From assembly GCF_015674855.1 (NCBI RefSeq), contig NZ_JADMLG010000002.1, positions 310,001 to 374,000 on the forward strand: a stretch of DNA of 64,000 nt, read 5' to 3'. Every line of letters begins with the position of its first letter. The stretch's first letter is position 1. The notes under the pieces were generated by a model. The model was not told the DNA's origin and made no database searches. It saw only the letters and a list, made by a program, of their open reading frames with translations. The translations under genes were made by a program, and so were the position numbers. Below are positions 1 to 8,692 of the stretch, piece after piece. The DNA comes from Nocardia bovistercoris (GTDB lineage: Bacteria > Actinomycetota > Actinomycetes > Mycobacteriales > Mycobacteriaceae).

Positions 1-650
1 CACGGCCTGCGCAGTTCCCGGTCCAACGCGGTGACCCGGTAGGCGAATCGGGTGAGCGGGGCGGGCACACCGCCCGCGACGCGGATCGCGGTCGAGGTCG
101 CGAGTCCGCCGGTCAGGCGGGCGACCGCGCGCAACTGCGGCACGCCGGTCACCTTGCCGTAGTCGAGCGGCGAGCCGATCGCCGTGACGGAGCGCACCGG
201 CAGGTGCGCGTGCGCGGCGGCGGTGAGCAGGGCCAGGGTGCCGCCGAGTGACCAGCCGATCAGGTCGACCGGTTGTCCGTCGCGGTCGGCGGACACGCGA
301 AGGATCGCCTCGTGCAGGATGTCGTCGATCCAGTCCTCGAAGCCCATGCGGCGGTCGGCGAAGGTGATCTCGCCGTAGTCGATGAGGTAGGGGTGGCGGC
401 CGGTGGTGAGCAGGTGCCGGGCCAGGCTCCGGTCCGGGCGCAGGTCGAAGCAGGAGGCGGGAGCCGCGGGCGGCGGGATGAGCAGGACGGCGGGCGCGTT
501 CGGGGCGCCGCCTTCGAAGCGACGCAGGGCGCGGTGCGGTTCGTCCCAGAGCAGGGTGGACGGCGCGGGATCGGGTGCGCGCACGCCCGATCCGAAGGTC
601 AGCGCCCAGGCGTTGCGGGCGGCGGTGGTGACGGTGTCCGCGAGACTCAC
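1..650 (-). CDS. alpha/beta-fold hydrolase (PHA-synthase-like), C-terminus outside window
   Basis: The reading frame starts at a GTG at 650 and stays open to the window edge, so only the first 216 residues are visible. The nucleophile elbow reads GWSLGG around residue 128, and a line of Pro-rich hydrophobic sequence (LLIPPPAAP) precedes it, as in alpha/beta hydrolases related to polyhydroxyalkanoate synthases. The elbow carries Ser where true PHA synthases have Cys, so an esterase or acyl-CoA hydrolase is as likely as a polymerase. The gene is divergent from nothing close by; a perfect palindrome at 661-679 sits just upstream of its start and probably controls it. The exact substrate cannot be inferred. 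Confidence 0.7.
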   Translation of the reverse strand, partial: MSLADTVTTAARNAWALTFGSGVRAPDPAPSTLLWDEPHRALRRFEGGAPNAPAVLLIPPPAAPASCFDLRPDRSLARHLLTTGRHPYLIDYGEITFADRRMGFEDWIDDILHEAILRVSADRDGQPVDLIGWSLGGTLALLTAAAHAHLPVRSVTAIGSPLDYGKVTGVPQLRAVARLTGGLATSTAIRVAGGVPAPLTRFAYRVTALDRELRRP

Positions 651-660
651 ACCGGAAATC

Positions 661-679
661 TTACCGATACCATCGGTAA
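661..679. promoter_or_regulatory. perfect palindrome, candidate TetR-type operator
   Basis: The 8-base arms TTACCGAT and ATCGGTAA are separated by ACC, directly upstream of the GTG start at 650. The size and spacing fit a dimeric TetR-family operator that would block the hydrolase promoter. No regulator gene is adjacent in the window, so the partner is unknown. Confidence 0.55.
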
Positions 680-694
680 CACAAAGTTAGCCGA

Positions 695-1549
695 TCACTG
701 CCCCATACCGACCGGATTGTTCGCGGGAACCACCGACGTGCGCACGGCTCGCACCAACGGCTCGAGCACGGCCGTGAGTTCGGCCACCGCCTCCTCGCTC
801 AACCGCGACAGCGCGCCACGCCACGCCGACTCGTCGGTGACGGCCTCCACCCGCTCCAGCAGCGCCACGCCGTCGGCGGTCAACTCGGGCGCGGACGGCT
901 CCCCCGTCACCAGCCCCGACCCGGTCAGGTCCCCGACCAAGGCCGCCCACTCCGGCGCCGACCAGCCGCGCGCGGTCCGCAACACCGGCTCGGTCACCTT
1001 GCCCGCCGCGACCTGGAGGACCAGCGCGTGCGCACCCGAGACCCCGGCGCCGACCAAGGCCGCGACGTGCCCGTCGCCGCGATGCTCGCGCAGGGCGGTC
1101 GCGACCTGCCACAGCGCCGCCACCGCGTCCTGCCCCAGCGATAGCTCGGCATTCGCGGCGAACAGCGGCCTGCCGGTCGGATCGGCGCCGCGCAGCGCGG
1201 GCAACAGCAACTCGACCGCGCGGGCGCACTCCTCGTCCCGTGCGCCCGACGCACGCAACAGCCGGGTGGCGGCCGCCGACCTGGCCTCGAGACAGCGCGA
1301 AGGCGACGTCCGCGACCAGGCATCCGGCAGCGCCCTGCCGACCATGTCCGGATGGAAACCGGCGAAGGTCGCCGTCACCGCGCCCGCCGTCACCGCGCCC
1401 AGCGGCGCGGCGCGGAACGCGAAGTAGGTCTGCCAGAAACCGCGCAGTCCGATCTCGACGCCCGCCTCCTTGATCCCGGCGCCGAAATACACCACGTCGT
1501 GGATCGGCTCGAGTGTCGTCCAGATTCGCCGCGCGACATGAATTGCCAT
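695..1549 (-). CDS. SCO6745-family protein
   Basis: A 284-residue cytoplasmic protein rich in Ala and Leu. The N-terminus (MAIHVARRIWTTLEP) followed by HDVVYFGAGI and a FWQTYFAFRAAPLG segment resembles the actinobacterial SCO6745 (SalK-like) family, which has a helical and winged-helix-like build but no established biochemical role. The ATG at 1549 is preferred because a TACGCT -10 element lies exactly 7 nt upstream, which fits a leaderless transcript. Longer in-frame starts exist upstream but would include basic, low-quality sequence. It is transcribed toward the hydrolase at the left edge, with the palindrome between them. Confidence 0.6.
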   Translation of the reverse strand: MAIHVARRIWTTLEPIHDVVYFGAGIKEAGVEIGLRGFWQTYFAFRAAPLGAVTAGAVTATFAGFHPDMVGRALPDAWSRTSPSRCLEARSAAATRLLRASGARDEECARAVELLLPALRGADPTGRPLFAANAELSLGQDAVAALWQVATALREHRGDGHVAALVGAGVSGAHALVLQVAAGKVTEPVLRTARGWSAPEWAALVGDLTGSGLVTGEPSAPELTADGVALLERVEAVTDESAWRGALSRLSEEAVAELTAVLEPLVRAVRTSVVPANNPVGMGQ

Positions 1550-1556
1550 GTCGCGC

Positions 1557-1562
1557 AGCGTA
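1557..1562 (-). promoter_or_regulatory. leaderless -10 element TACGCT
   Basis: TACGCT read on the minus strand ends 7 nt before the ATG at 1549, so transcription should begin at the start codon. Confidence 0.5.
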
Positions 1563-2017
1563 CGTGGCGAACACGACGGCGGAAACAGGAGTCGGTTCCG
1601 AGAATTGCGGCGACGGCAATTCGAGCCGTGCACAATATCACGCTACAATCACCACGGACAACGGAAAATTTCGCTCGACCGGAGTCGCCCGATCCGCGCC
1701 CTCGACCGTCGTCACGGATGGTTTCGGTGAAGGGCCATCGATCAGGTTCCGGGACGAAATTTCCCGATGTCAGGAAAATGTGCGCGCACCAGATCCGCAT
1801 CACCGTGCGCCGCGCCGATGTTCCAGGTAGCTGCCGTCTCGCAACGGCGCCGTGGCGACGTCAGGCGACTGGCCGGGTGAGTATCACAGGCGGATACGTG
1901 GCCTTCGTGGACCGGCCGGTCCGCCCACGCCTCGTGCGCGCGTGACGCGATGACGAGGAAGGCACGAACCTGAGCAAGATCACCGTCGAACAGGAACCAG
2001 GTCTGACCGACACCCTG
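1563..2017. other. long leader region upstream of the DEAD-box helicase
   Basis: About 450 bases without a convincing gene. A Shine-Dalgarno-like GAGGAAGG lies at 1955-1962, 7 nt before an in-frame CTG at 1970, so the helicase may start there rather than at the TTG at 2018. The rest is less GC-rich than the neighbours near 1620-1690 and probably holds the helicase promoter and a long untranslated leader. I see no named riboswitch. Confidence 0.4.
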
Positions 2018-4705
2018 TTGACCGCCGAACTGGATGACACGCATACCGCACCGACATTCGCCGAATTGGGGGTTCGCGCCGAAATCACGCGCGCACTCGG
2101 CGAGATCGGAATCGAACGCACATTCGCGATTCAAGAACTGACCCTGCCGCTCGCGCTCGCAGGCGAAGATCTCATCGGTCAGGCGCGCACCGGTATGGGT
2201 AAGACATTCGGATTCGGCGTTCCGCTGTTGCATCGGATCGCCACCACCGACTCCGGCACCACGCCGCTGGACGGCACACCGAGGGCACTGGTCATCGTGC
2301 CGACCCGCGAACTGTGCATCCAGGTCACCGCGGACCTGGAGAACGCGAGCAAACATCTCAGCAACCACCAGGGGCCGCTGCAGGTCGCCTCGATCTACGG
2401 CGGGCGACCCTACGAGTCGCAGATCGCGGCGCTGCGCTCGGGCGTCGACGTCGTGGTCGGCACGCCGGGGCGACTACTCGACCTCGCCAACCAGAACCAC
2501 CTGATCCTCGGCAAGATCGGCGTGCTCGTCCTCGACGAGGCCGACGAGATGCTCGACCTCGGCTTCCTGCCCGATATCGAACGCATCCTCACGATGGTCC
2601 CGGACAAGCGCCAGACCATGCTGTTCTCGGCCACCATGCCGGGACCGATCATCACCCTGGCGCGCACCTTCCTCACCCGCCCCACCCACATCAGGGCCGA
2701 GGAACCGTCCGATTCGGCCGTGCACGACCGCACCGCGCAGTTCGTCTACCGCGCGCACGCGCTGGACAAGAGCGAACTCATCGCCAAGGTGCTGCAGGCC
2801 GAGAGCCGCGGCGCGACCATGATCTTCACCAGGACCAAGCGCACCGCGCAGAAGGTCGCCGACGAACTCGCCGACCGCGGTTTCGCCGTCGGCGCGGTGC
2901 ACGGCGACCTCGGTCAGATCGCGCGCGAGAAAGCGCTCACCAAATTCCGCAAGGGCGTCATCGACGTGCTCGTCGCCACCGACGTGGCCGCGCGCGGCAT
3001 CGACATCGACGACGTCACCCACGTCGTGAACTACCAGTGCCCCGAGGACGAGAAGACCTACGTGCACCGCATCGGCCGCACCGGTCGCGCGGGCCGCACC
3101 GGTGTCGCGGTCACCCTCATCGACTGGGACGAACTCAACCGCTGGGCCGGAATCAACACCGCGCTCGGCCTCGGCATCCCCGACCCCGTCGAAACCTATT
3201 CGCGCTCCCCGCACCTGTTCTCCGACCTCGGCATCCCCGAAGGCGCGACCGGGACCGTGCGCAAGGCGCGACAGGAACGCGACGCGGACGCCACCGTCGA
3301 GGAGCGGCCGGCGCGCGCCCCGCGCAAACGCAACCGCAGGCGCACCCGCGCCGGTCAGCCGATCGAGGGCGGGCCGGTCACCGGGGTGGAGCCCGACGGC
3401 GGCGAGGTTTCGCCGTCGGAGCGGGTCGTGTCCGGTGAGTCGGAGTCCGAGGAAGGCGGGCGTCCGCGGCGGCGCCGTCGTCGCCGGAAGGGGAACGCCG
3501 AGCGGGATACGGCGGTCACCGAGTCGGGTCGGAGCGAGGACGAGTCCGCGGCTGTCGAAGCGGCGGATGATGCGACAGCGCACCGCGACGATGATCCGAC
3601 AGCGCACGGCGACACAACGACGAGCGGCGCGGCGACGCCGGAAAGTGACGCGTCCGATACCACGGATTCCGAGGCGGCGCAGAAGCCACGTAGGCGACGC
3701 ACGCGCAGGAATTCGGAGGCCGACACCACCGTGAACGGGCATCAGTACACCGATGCACCGGCAGCCGAAGCGGACACCGCGACCGGTCGATCCACCGCGT
3801 CGGGGGCGGACCGTGTCGAAGCATCCGAACCCGCGGCGGCGGGATCCGGGGATGTGACAACGTCCACGGCTACTTCCGCGATGACGGCGCCCGCCGAGAT
3901 CGCAGCATCCGTCGAGCCCGCCGCAAGTACGACGTTCGCCGAACCAGCTACGCGAACGACATCCTCCGCACCCGCCACGGGGGCAACCACGGCCGCAGGG
4001 GCGCCCGAGCCCGCCGCCGGCACGACGTCTGCCGATATGACCACCGGTACGACGCCGTCCGAATCGGCCGACGGAGAGACATCCACGGGTACCGCTTTGG
4101 GAGTGGCTTCCACCGACGCCTCGTCTGTGACAGATTCCACACCGGTTGCATCGGAGGCCGCGGCACCGCCGCGGCGCCGCACGCGCAAGAAGGCGGTCGT
4201 CACCTCGGACGCGGAGACGGCGGTGAACGGCGACTCCGCGACCACCGTCGACGCTGCCGCGACGAACGGGGCGGAAGGCTCCGTTGCCACCGACTCGGCC
4301 GAGCCCGTAGCCGACAAGCCGGTCCGCAAACGCGCCCCTCGCAAGAGCGCCGCCGCGACCGTCACGCCGAACGCAACCGGTGCGAACTCCACCGACGATG
4401 GGGCAACGGCGGAGGAGACCGTCGAGAAGCCGACCCGGCGACGGACCCGCAAGACCGCGACCACCGAGGAGCCGAGCGCGGACACCGCGCCCGCGGCGGC
4501 CGCGGCCGAGGAGAAGCCGACCCGACGGCGCACCCGCAAGACGGCGGAGGCCACCGAAGCGAACGGCGAGGAGACACCCGCGCCCAAGCGAACCAGGCGC
4601 CGCAAGGCCGACGTCACCGAGGACACCACCAACGGTGACCACGTCCCGAACGGCGCCGCCGACGAAGCGCACCGCGTCACGTTCTCGGCGGCCGCTTCGG
4701 CCTGA
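2018..4705 (+). CDS. DEAD-box ATP-dependent RNA helicase (RhlE-like) with long basic tail
   Basis: ATP-dependent RNA remodelling enzyme, 895 residues from TTG 2018 (16 more if the CTG at 1970 is used). The helicase core fills residues 15-400: Walker A ARTGMGKT, PTRELC, TPGRLLDL, LDEADEMLDLGF (DEAD), SATMP, then in domain 2 IFTRTKRTAQ, ATDVAARGID and HRIGRTGRAG. Residues from about 415 onward form a low-complexity tail of Thr/Ala/Glu-rich spacers punctuated by Arg/Lys clusters (RRRTRK, RRRRRRRRK, KPTRRRTRKTA repeated), a likely RNA-binding region. The mycobacterial homologue is far shorter, so the tail is the unusual part. A strong hairpin terminator follows at 4755-4792. Nucleotide composition of the tail is typical of the genome, suggesting local repeat growth rather than transfer. 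Confidence 0.9.
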   Translation: MTAELDDTHTAPTFAELGVRAEITRALGEIGIERTFAIQELTLPLALAGEDLIGQARTGMGKTFGFGVPLLHRIATTDSGTTPLDGTPRALVIVPTRELCIQVTADLENASKHLSNHQGPLQVASIYGGRPYESQIAALRSGVDVVVGTPGRLLDLANQNHLILGKIGVLVLDEADEMLDLGFLPDIERILTMVPDKRQTMLFSATMPGPIITLARTFLTRPTHIRAEEPSDSAVHDRTAQFVYRAHALDKSELIAKVLQAESRGATMIFTRTKRTAQKVADELADRGFAVGAVHGDLGQIAREKALTKFRKGVIDVLVATDVAARGIDIDDVTHVVNYQCPEDEKTYVHRIGRTGRAGRTGVAVTLIDWDELNRWAGINTALGLGIPDPVETYSRSPHLFSDLGIPEGATGTVRKARQERDADATVEERPARAPRKRNRRRTRAGQPIEGGPVTGVEPDGGEVSPSERVVSGESESEEGGRPRRRRRRRKGNAERDTAVTESGRSEDESAAVEAADDATAHRDDDPTAHGDTTTSGAATPESDASDTTDSEAAQKPRRRRTRRNSEADTTVNGHQYTDAPAAEADTATGRSTASGADRVEASEPAAAGSGDVTTSTATSAMTAPAEIAASVEPAASTTFAEPATRTTSSAPATGATTAAGAPEPAAGTTSADMTTGTTPSESADGETSTGTALGVASTDASSVTDSTPVASEAAAPPRRRTRKKAVVTSDAETAVNGDSATTVDAAATNGAEGSVATDSAEPVADKPVRKRAPRKSAAATVTPNATGANSTDDGATAEETVEKPTRRRTRKTATTEEPSADTAPAAAAAEEKPTRRRTRKTAEATEANGEETPAPKRTRRRKADVTEDTTNGDHVPNGAADEAHRVTFSAAASA

Positions 4706-4713
4706 TCCAAGGC

Positions 4714-4741
4714 TTCGTCCGCCCCATCGGGAACGGACGAA
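4714..4741. terminator. stem-loop after the helicase gene
   Basis: Arms TTCGTCCG and CGGACGAA (8 bp, perfect) enclose a 12-nt loop, 9 nt after the helicase stop codon. It is the first of two adjacent hairpins. Confidence 0.5.
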
Positions 4742-4754
4742 TCCGCCCCGCACA

Positions 4755-4792
4755 CCTGTGGACTGTCGACATTCCGGTCGACAGTCCACAGG
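4755..4792. terminator. perfect 16-bp stem-loop, transcription terminator
   Basis: CCTGTGGACTGTCGAC and its exact complement flank the 6-nt loop ATTCCG. There is no T-run after it, as is usual for terminators in high-GC actinobacteria. Confidence 0.65.
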
Positions 4793-5063
4793 CGTATCGG
4801 CACGGTCCCGACACCCACACAGCGGCTCGCGAGACCGTCCCGTGTGCCCTTCGCTCGAGCGGTCCGGCTGTCCGACCACGAACAGCACACGGCGGTCGGC
4901 CCGCAGCAACCCGACCGATCGAGCCGGGCCTGCGGCACGCTGTGCGGCCACGAACGGCGCACCGTGGTCGGCTCGACGACGGCGACCAGCAGCGGCTCGG
5001 GGGTGACGCAGCACGGGATTCCGCCGGAAAGGTGACCGGTTCGGGGGGATTCGGGAGATCGAC
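4793..5063. other. non-coding gap with a degenerate direct repeat
   Basis: No gene is supported. Two imperfect copies of a block containing CCACGAAC, about 73 bp apart (near 4876 and 4949), can be aligned over roughly 29 bases, each ending in GGTCGG. They look like remains of a small duplication. The end of the gap holds the promoter of the next gene. Confidence 0.4.
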
Positions 5064-5069
5064 TACCCT
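5064..5069 (+). promoter_or_regulatory. leaderless -10 element TACCCT
   Basis: TACCCT ends 7 nt before the GTG at 5077; this decides the start of the membrane-anchored protein that follows. Confidence 0.55.
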
Positions 5070-5076
5070 CGCAGGC

Positions 5077-6312
5077 GTGCTCGCACCTGAGCGGCGGACG
5101 CGCGCCGATATCATCTTCGCAGTCGCGATCGCCGTTGTCGTGTCCATGACCGCGCTGGTGGTGTGGGCGCGCGGCGACGCGACGGGGACCGAGTCGGTGA
5201 CGGCGTCGACGCCGGTGACGGCCCCGCCGACGGCGGAGGGGGTGCCCGCGAGTCTGCGGGAGTTGTGGCACGCGGAGGATGGGGCGAGCAAGCGGGCATT
5301 GGTGTCGGCCGGGGTGGTGGTCACCGCGCAGGACGGCACGGTCTCGGGGCGTGATCCGCGCACCGGCGAGCAGGTGTGGCATTACCGGCGGGATATGCCG
5401 TTGTGCGGGGTGGAGTCGCAGTTCTCCATGGTGCTCGCGGTGTACCGGGACGAACGCGGGTGCAGTCAGACCACGTTGCTCGCGGGTGACTCGGGTGCGC
5501 GGCGCACCGCGCGCAGCAGCTACATGGATGCCACGGTGCGTTTGTCGGTGGACGGCACTTACGCGCTGGCGCAGGGGCCGCGGCGGCTGGAGATGTGGCG
5601 GTCGGATCTGGTGCGCACGATCGAGTACGGGTTCGTCGACGCGCAGGTCAATGCGAAGACCCAGCCGCGCAAGGGCTGCGATCTGCTGTCCTCGGCCTCG
5701 AATCCGTCCCGGCTCGCGGTGTTGGAGCGGTGTCCCGATGATCCCGCCGATCGTTTGACCGTGCTCAACCCGGTGCCGAAGGACAACACGGTGCCCGAGG
5801 AGTACGGCTCGCATGTGCTCTCCGGCGGCGGCGCGGACTCCCGTGACGCGCGTGTGCTCGCGGTCTCGGACACCAGGATCCTGGTGTATCTGCCAGAGGC
5901 GAGCGCGCAGGGCGGCAGCGAGACGGTGCCCGCACGGCTGGCGGTGTACGACGCGAACGGGAATCCGCTGGTCAACCACCGCTTGCTCGCGCCGCTGACC
6001 GCCACGGCCGAGGTCACCAAACTGGGTTCTACCTACTTCCTGTTCACCGGCGAGACGCTGCTCGCCTTGAACGGCAGCACCTTCGACCCGCTGTGGAATC
6101 TGGGCGAGGTGCTCGGCACCCCGGCGATGATGGCCGGTTCGCTGCTGGTCCCGGTGACCGGCGGCATCGCGGCGATCGATCCGGCGACGGGGACGGCTTC
6201 GGCGAATATCCCGGTCGATCGCGCGGGCCACGACGGCTCCCCGCTCGCGCTCGCGGTCATCGGCGGCGTCGTGCTGGAGAAACGCGGGAGCACCATCCAC
6301 GCGCTGGGGTGA
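5077..6312 (+). CDS. membrane-anchored beta-propeller-like protein (Rv3212-like)
   Basis: A 411-residue protein with one N-terminal transmembrane segment (residues about 14-32, IIFAVAIAVVVSMTALVVWA) and an extracytoplasmic part that reads like PQQ/WD-type repeats: GTVSGRDPRTGEQVWHYRR, TLLALNGSTFDPLWNLGEV and GGIAAIDPATGTASANI. Such repeats usually form a propeller. The start was set at GTG 5077 by the leaderless -10 element and by the position of the membrane segment; an in-frame GTG at 5032 is the alternative. It occupies the position of Rv3212 beside the helicase and the phosphatase. No enzymatic motif is visible and its function is unknown. Confidence 0.7.
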   Translation: MLAPERRTRADIIFAVAIAVVVSMTALVVWARGDATGTESVTASTPVTAPPTAEGVPASLRELWHAEDGASKRALVSAGVVVTAQDGTVSGRDPRTGEQVWHYRRDMPLCGVESQFSMVLAVYRDERGCSQTTLLAGDSGARRTARSSYMDATVRLSVDGTYALAQGPRRLEMWRSDLVRTIEYGFVDAQVNAKTQPRKGCDLLSSASNPSRLAVLERCPDDPADRLTVLNPVPKDNTVPEEYGSHVLSGGGADSRDARVLAVSDTRILVYLPEASAQGGSETVPARLAVYDANGNPLVNHRLLAPLTATAEVTKLGSTYFLFTGETLLALNGSTFDPLWNLGEVLGTPAMMAGSLLVPVTGGIAAIDPATGTASANIPVDRAGHDGSPLALAVIGGVVLEKRGSTIHALG

Positions 6313-6331
6313 CGCGGGCATGATGGACGGC

Positions 6332-6934
6332 ATGTCCGGAATCGACGATGCGAGGGTCGTATTGCTGCGCCACGGTGAAACCGCCTGGTCGAAGCTGCGC
6401 AGGCACACCGGCCGCACAGATGTGCCGTTGACGGAGTCCGGGGAGGAGCAGGCGGTGGCCGCGGGTCCGCTGCTCGCCGAACTCGGGCTGCGTGATCCGC
6501 TGGTCCGCACCAGTCCGCGCCGCCGCGCGGTGCACACCGCCGAGTTGGCTGGTCTGAAAGGCGCGGTGGTGGACGAGGATCTGGCGGAGTGGGACTACGG
6601 CGACTACGAGGGGGCAACCACGCCGCAGATCCGCGAACAGGCCCCCGATTGGACGATCTTCACCGGCGCGGTGCCCGGCGGCGAGTCGGCCGAGCAGGTG
6701 GGTGCACGCGCCGACCGGGTGCTCGCCTCGGTCGCGGCGGTGTTGCCGGAACGCGACGCGGTGCTGGTCGGGCACGGGCATTTCTCTCGTGTGCTGATCG
6801 CGCGGTGGGCCGAGTTGGCGGTGCGCGAGGGTCGCCGTTTCGCCATGTCGACGGCGGCGGCGAGTGTGCTCGGCTACGAGCACGGCGGCCGAACGATACT
6901 GGCGCACAACCTGACCGCACGGACACAGGGGTGA
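6332..6934 (+). CDS. histidine phosphatase family protein (Rv3214/Gpm2-like)
   Basis: A 200-residue member of the branch-1 histidine phosphatases. The phosphate-accepting motif LLRHGETAW is at residues 10-18, with SPRRRAVHTAELAG and the second catalytic His in VGHGHFSR near residue 150. AEWDYGDYEG supplies the acid/base region. The mycobacterial homologue in the same place is an acid phosphatase once annotated as phosphoglycerate mutase, so mutase activity should not be assumed. The third of three clustered ATGs (6320, 6323, 6332) gives the length closest to the family. Its stop overlaps a GTG of the next gene, so the two are probably co-translated. Confidence 0.8.
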   Translation: MSGIDDARVVLLRHGETAWSKLRRHTGRTDVPLTESGEEQAVAAGPLLAELGLRDPLVRTSPRRRAVHTAELAGLKGAVVDEDLAEWDYGDYEGATTPQIREQAPDWTIFTGAVPGGESAEQVGARADRVLASVAAVLPERDAVLVGHGHFSRVLIARWAELAVREGRRFAMSTAAASVLGYEHGGRTILAHNLTARTQG

Positions 6935-6939
6935 GCGTG

Positions 6940-7431
6940 ATGCCGTTGCACGCCGAGATCCGGCGCGCCGTCGAATCCGATGTGCCCGCACTGGTGGAAC
7001 TCGTACACGATCTCGCCGCGTACGAAAAGGCTTCCGAGCAGTGCACTCTCACCGTCGAGCAGTTGCGTGCCGCGCTGTTCGGTTCCGCGCCCGCGCTTTT
7101 CGCGCATGTGGTCGCCGACGAGTCAGGGGTGGCCGGATGCGCGATCTGGTTCCTGAACTACTCGACCTGGAACGGCGTGCACGGAATCTACCTGGAGGAC
7201 TTGTACGTCCGGCCGGAAAGGCGTGGGCGTGGCTATGGGAAGGCGCTGCTCGCGGCGCTGGCGGCGGAGGCGGTGGCCGAGGGGTACAGCCGGGTCGACT
7301 GGTCGGTGCTGACCTGGAACACGCCGTCGATCGAGTTCTACCGGTCCATCGGCGCGGTGGGTCAGGACGAGTGGATCGGCTACCGGCTCACCGGTTCCGC
7401 ACTGCGCGCGCTGGCCGCGCAGTCACGCTGA
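6940..7431 (+). CDS. GNAT N-acetyltransferase, diamine acetyltransferase-like
   Basis: A 163-residue GNAT enzyme. The acetyl-CoA loop is YLEDLYVRPERRGRGYGKAL (motif A, R/Q-x-x-G-x-G/A), preceded by FLNYSTWNGVHGIYLED and followed by WSVLTWNTPSIEFYRSIGA, a layout typical of spermidine/spermine and thialysine acetyltransferases. Likely transfers acetyl groups to an amine, but the substrate is not readable from sequence. ATG 6940 has AGGGG 8 nt upstream; GTG 6931, overlapping the previous stop as GTGA, is an alternative that adds three residues. Confidence 0.75.
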   Translation: MPLHAEIRRAVESDVPALVELVHDLAAYEKASEQCTLTVEQLRAALFGSAPALFAHVVADESGVAGCAIWFLNYSTWNGVHGIYLEDLYVRPERRGRGYGKALLAALAAEAVAEGYSRVDWSVLTWNTPSIEFYRSIGAVGQDEWIGYRLTGSALRALAAQSR

Positions 7432-7490
7432 GGTCTTGGTGAGTTGTACGGTGGGACAGGATGTTCCGCCGTCGAAGGTCGAGGTAGAGG

Positions 7491-8198
7491 ATGCAGGTCA
7501 CGATCCCGGACGGCTGGCCGGACACCGTCGGGGACGCGATCGCGGTGCAGGACTCGCTGCGCCCGCTGGTCGATGCCACCGATCCGAGGCCGCCGGATTT
7601 CCGCACCATCGCAGGCATCGATTCGGCCTATGACGAGTCGGGGCTGGTCGCGGCCGCCGCCGTGGTGCTAGAGGCGCCGACCTGGCAGACCGCCACCACA
7701 TCGGTGGCCATCGGCGAGGCGAGCTTCCCGTACGTGCCCGGTTTGTTGGCTTTCCGCGAACTGCCGACAGCGTTGGCGGCGCTCGAACAACTCGACGCCA
7801 CACCGGATCTGCTGATCTGCGACGGTCAGGGACTGGCGCATCCGCGACGGTTCGGACTCGCGTGCCACCTCGGGATTCTGGCGGGCATCCCGACCATCGG
7901 CGTGGCGAAGAACGCTTGGGGCGACTACACCGATCCGGGTCCGCAGCGCGGCGCCCGCGGCGATATCCGGATCGACGGCGAGGTGGTCGGTCGGGTGTTG
8001 CGGACCAGGACCGGAGTGCGACCGCTGTTCGTGTCGGTGGGACATCTCGTCGACCTCGACACCGCGTGCGAGCAGGTGCTCGCGCTCACCCCGCACTACC
8101 GCCAGCCGGAGACCACGAGGCAGGCCGATCAGATGTGCCGCAGGGCGTTGCGCGACGCGGTCGCGCGCAGGCAGCGCACGCTCGGCGCCGCCGGTTGA
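7491..8198 (+). CDS. nfi: endonuclease V (deoxyinosine 3'-endonuclease)
   Basis: Initiates repair of deaminated adenine by cutting near deoxyinosine. The 235-residue protein shows the family signature throughout: AGIDSAYD with the first metal-binding Asp, YVPGLLAFRE (the damage-recognition PYxP-like wedge and catalytic Glu), DGQGLAHPRRFGLACHLG with the second Asp, and TIGVAKN. ATG 7491 is preceded by AGGTAGAGG. The tail RRRALRDAVARRQRTLGAAG is Arg-rich. It stands alone between the acetyltransferase and a convergent membrane-protein gene only 2 nt away, so the two 3' ends share a terminator region. Confidence 0.88.
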   Translation: MQVTIPDGWPDTVGDAIAVQDSLRPLVDATDPRPPDFRTIAGIDSAYDESGLVAAAAVVLEAPTWQTATTSVAIGEASFPYVPGLLAFRELPTALAALEQLDATPDLLICDGQGLAHPRRFGLACHLGILAGIPTIGVAKNAWGDYTDPGPQRGARGDIRIDGEVVGRVLRTRTGVRPLFVSVGHLVDLDTACEQVLALTPHYRQPETTRQADQMCRRALRDAVARRQRTLGAAG

Positions 8199-8199
8199 G

Positions 8200-8622
8200 T
8201 CAGTCGAGGTCGGCGCCGTATTCGCTGGCCATCCACCGGGTGGAGGCCGGTGCGAAAAGCAGGACGAGCGCGGCGATCACGACCACGCCGAGCAGCGCGC
8301 CGTAGACCGGCTGGTGGGAGTCGGTGAGCAGCGACCAGGTGACCGGGAGCAGCAGGATCTGGGCGATGGTTGCGATGGCGCGACCCCACCGGTACCCGAG
8401 CAGCAGTCCGATGCCCGCCGCGAGCACCGCACCGCCGAGGATGCCGAACCACGCGGCGGTGCCGTAGCCGCTGGCCTGGCTCTGGTCGTGGCCGAGCAGT
8501 CCGCGCACCACGAGCACGACGGCGACGATCACCGCGATCGCGCCTTCGAGCGCCACGAGTCCGCCCGCGCCACGCACCGTCACGGGCACCCCGCCCACTG
8601 TGTTCTCGCCACTGTCGACCAC
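8200..8622 (-). CDS. four-helix integral membrane protein of unknown function
   Basis: A 140-residue protein with four hydrophobic segments (about residues 20-43, 57-78, 82-100 and 108-125) and polar ends, the last being APASTRWMASEYGADLD. Small actinobacterial membrane proteins of this build are common and uncharacterised. GTG 8622 is preceded at 7 nt by TAGGCT, giving a leaderless start. It is divergent from the lipid-kinase-like gene, and the two -10 elements lie only 45 bp apart. Confidence 0.7.
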   Translation of the reverse strand: MVDSGENTVGGVPVTVRGAGGLVALEGAIAVIVAVVLVVRGLLGHDQSQASGYGTAAWFGILGGAVLAAGIGLLLGYRWGRAIATIAQILLLPVTWSLLTDSHQPVYGALLGVVVIAALVLLFAPASTRWMASEYGADLD

Positions 8623-8629
8623 GCGCCCC

Positions 8630-8686
8630 AGCCTACGAGTACGCGCGGCCCGCGCGCGGTGGCGGGGAGGTGGAGCCGATTAGGCT
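8630..8686. promoter_or_regulatory. divergent pair of leaderless promoters
   Basis: TAGGCT on the minus strand (8630-8635) serves the GTG at 8622 with 7-nt spacing; an identical TAGGCT on the plus strand (8681-8686) serves the GTG at 8693 with 6-nt spacing. Confidence 0.55.
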
Positions 8687-8692
8687 GCCACC

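Noticed and set aside
1970-2017. CTG at 1970 as the helicase start
   Set aside because: The ribosome-binding site spacing is good, but CTG starts are rare; kept as an alternative rather than the primary call.
2474-6537. Very long open frames on the minus strand opposite the helicase and the Rv3212-like gene
   Set aside because: They are antisense shadows caused by high third-position GC; they have Arg/Gly-rich, domain-free translations and no consistent start signals.
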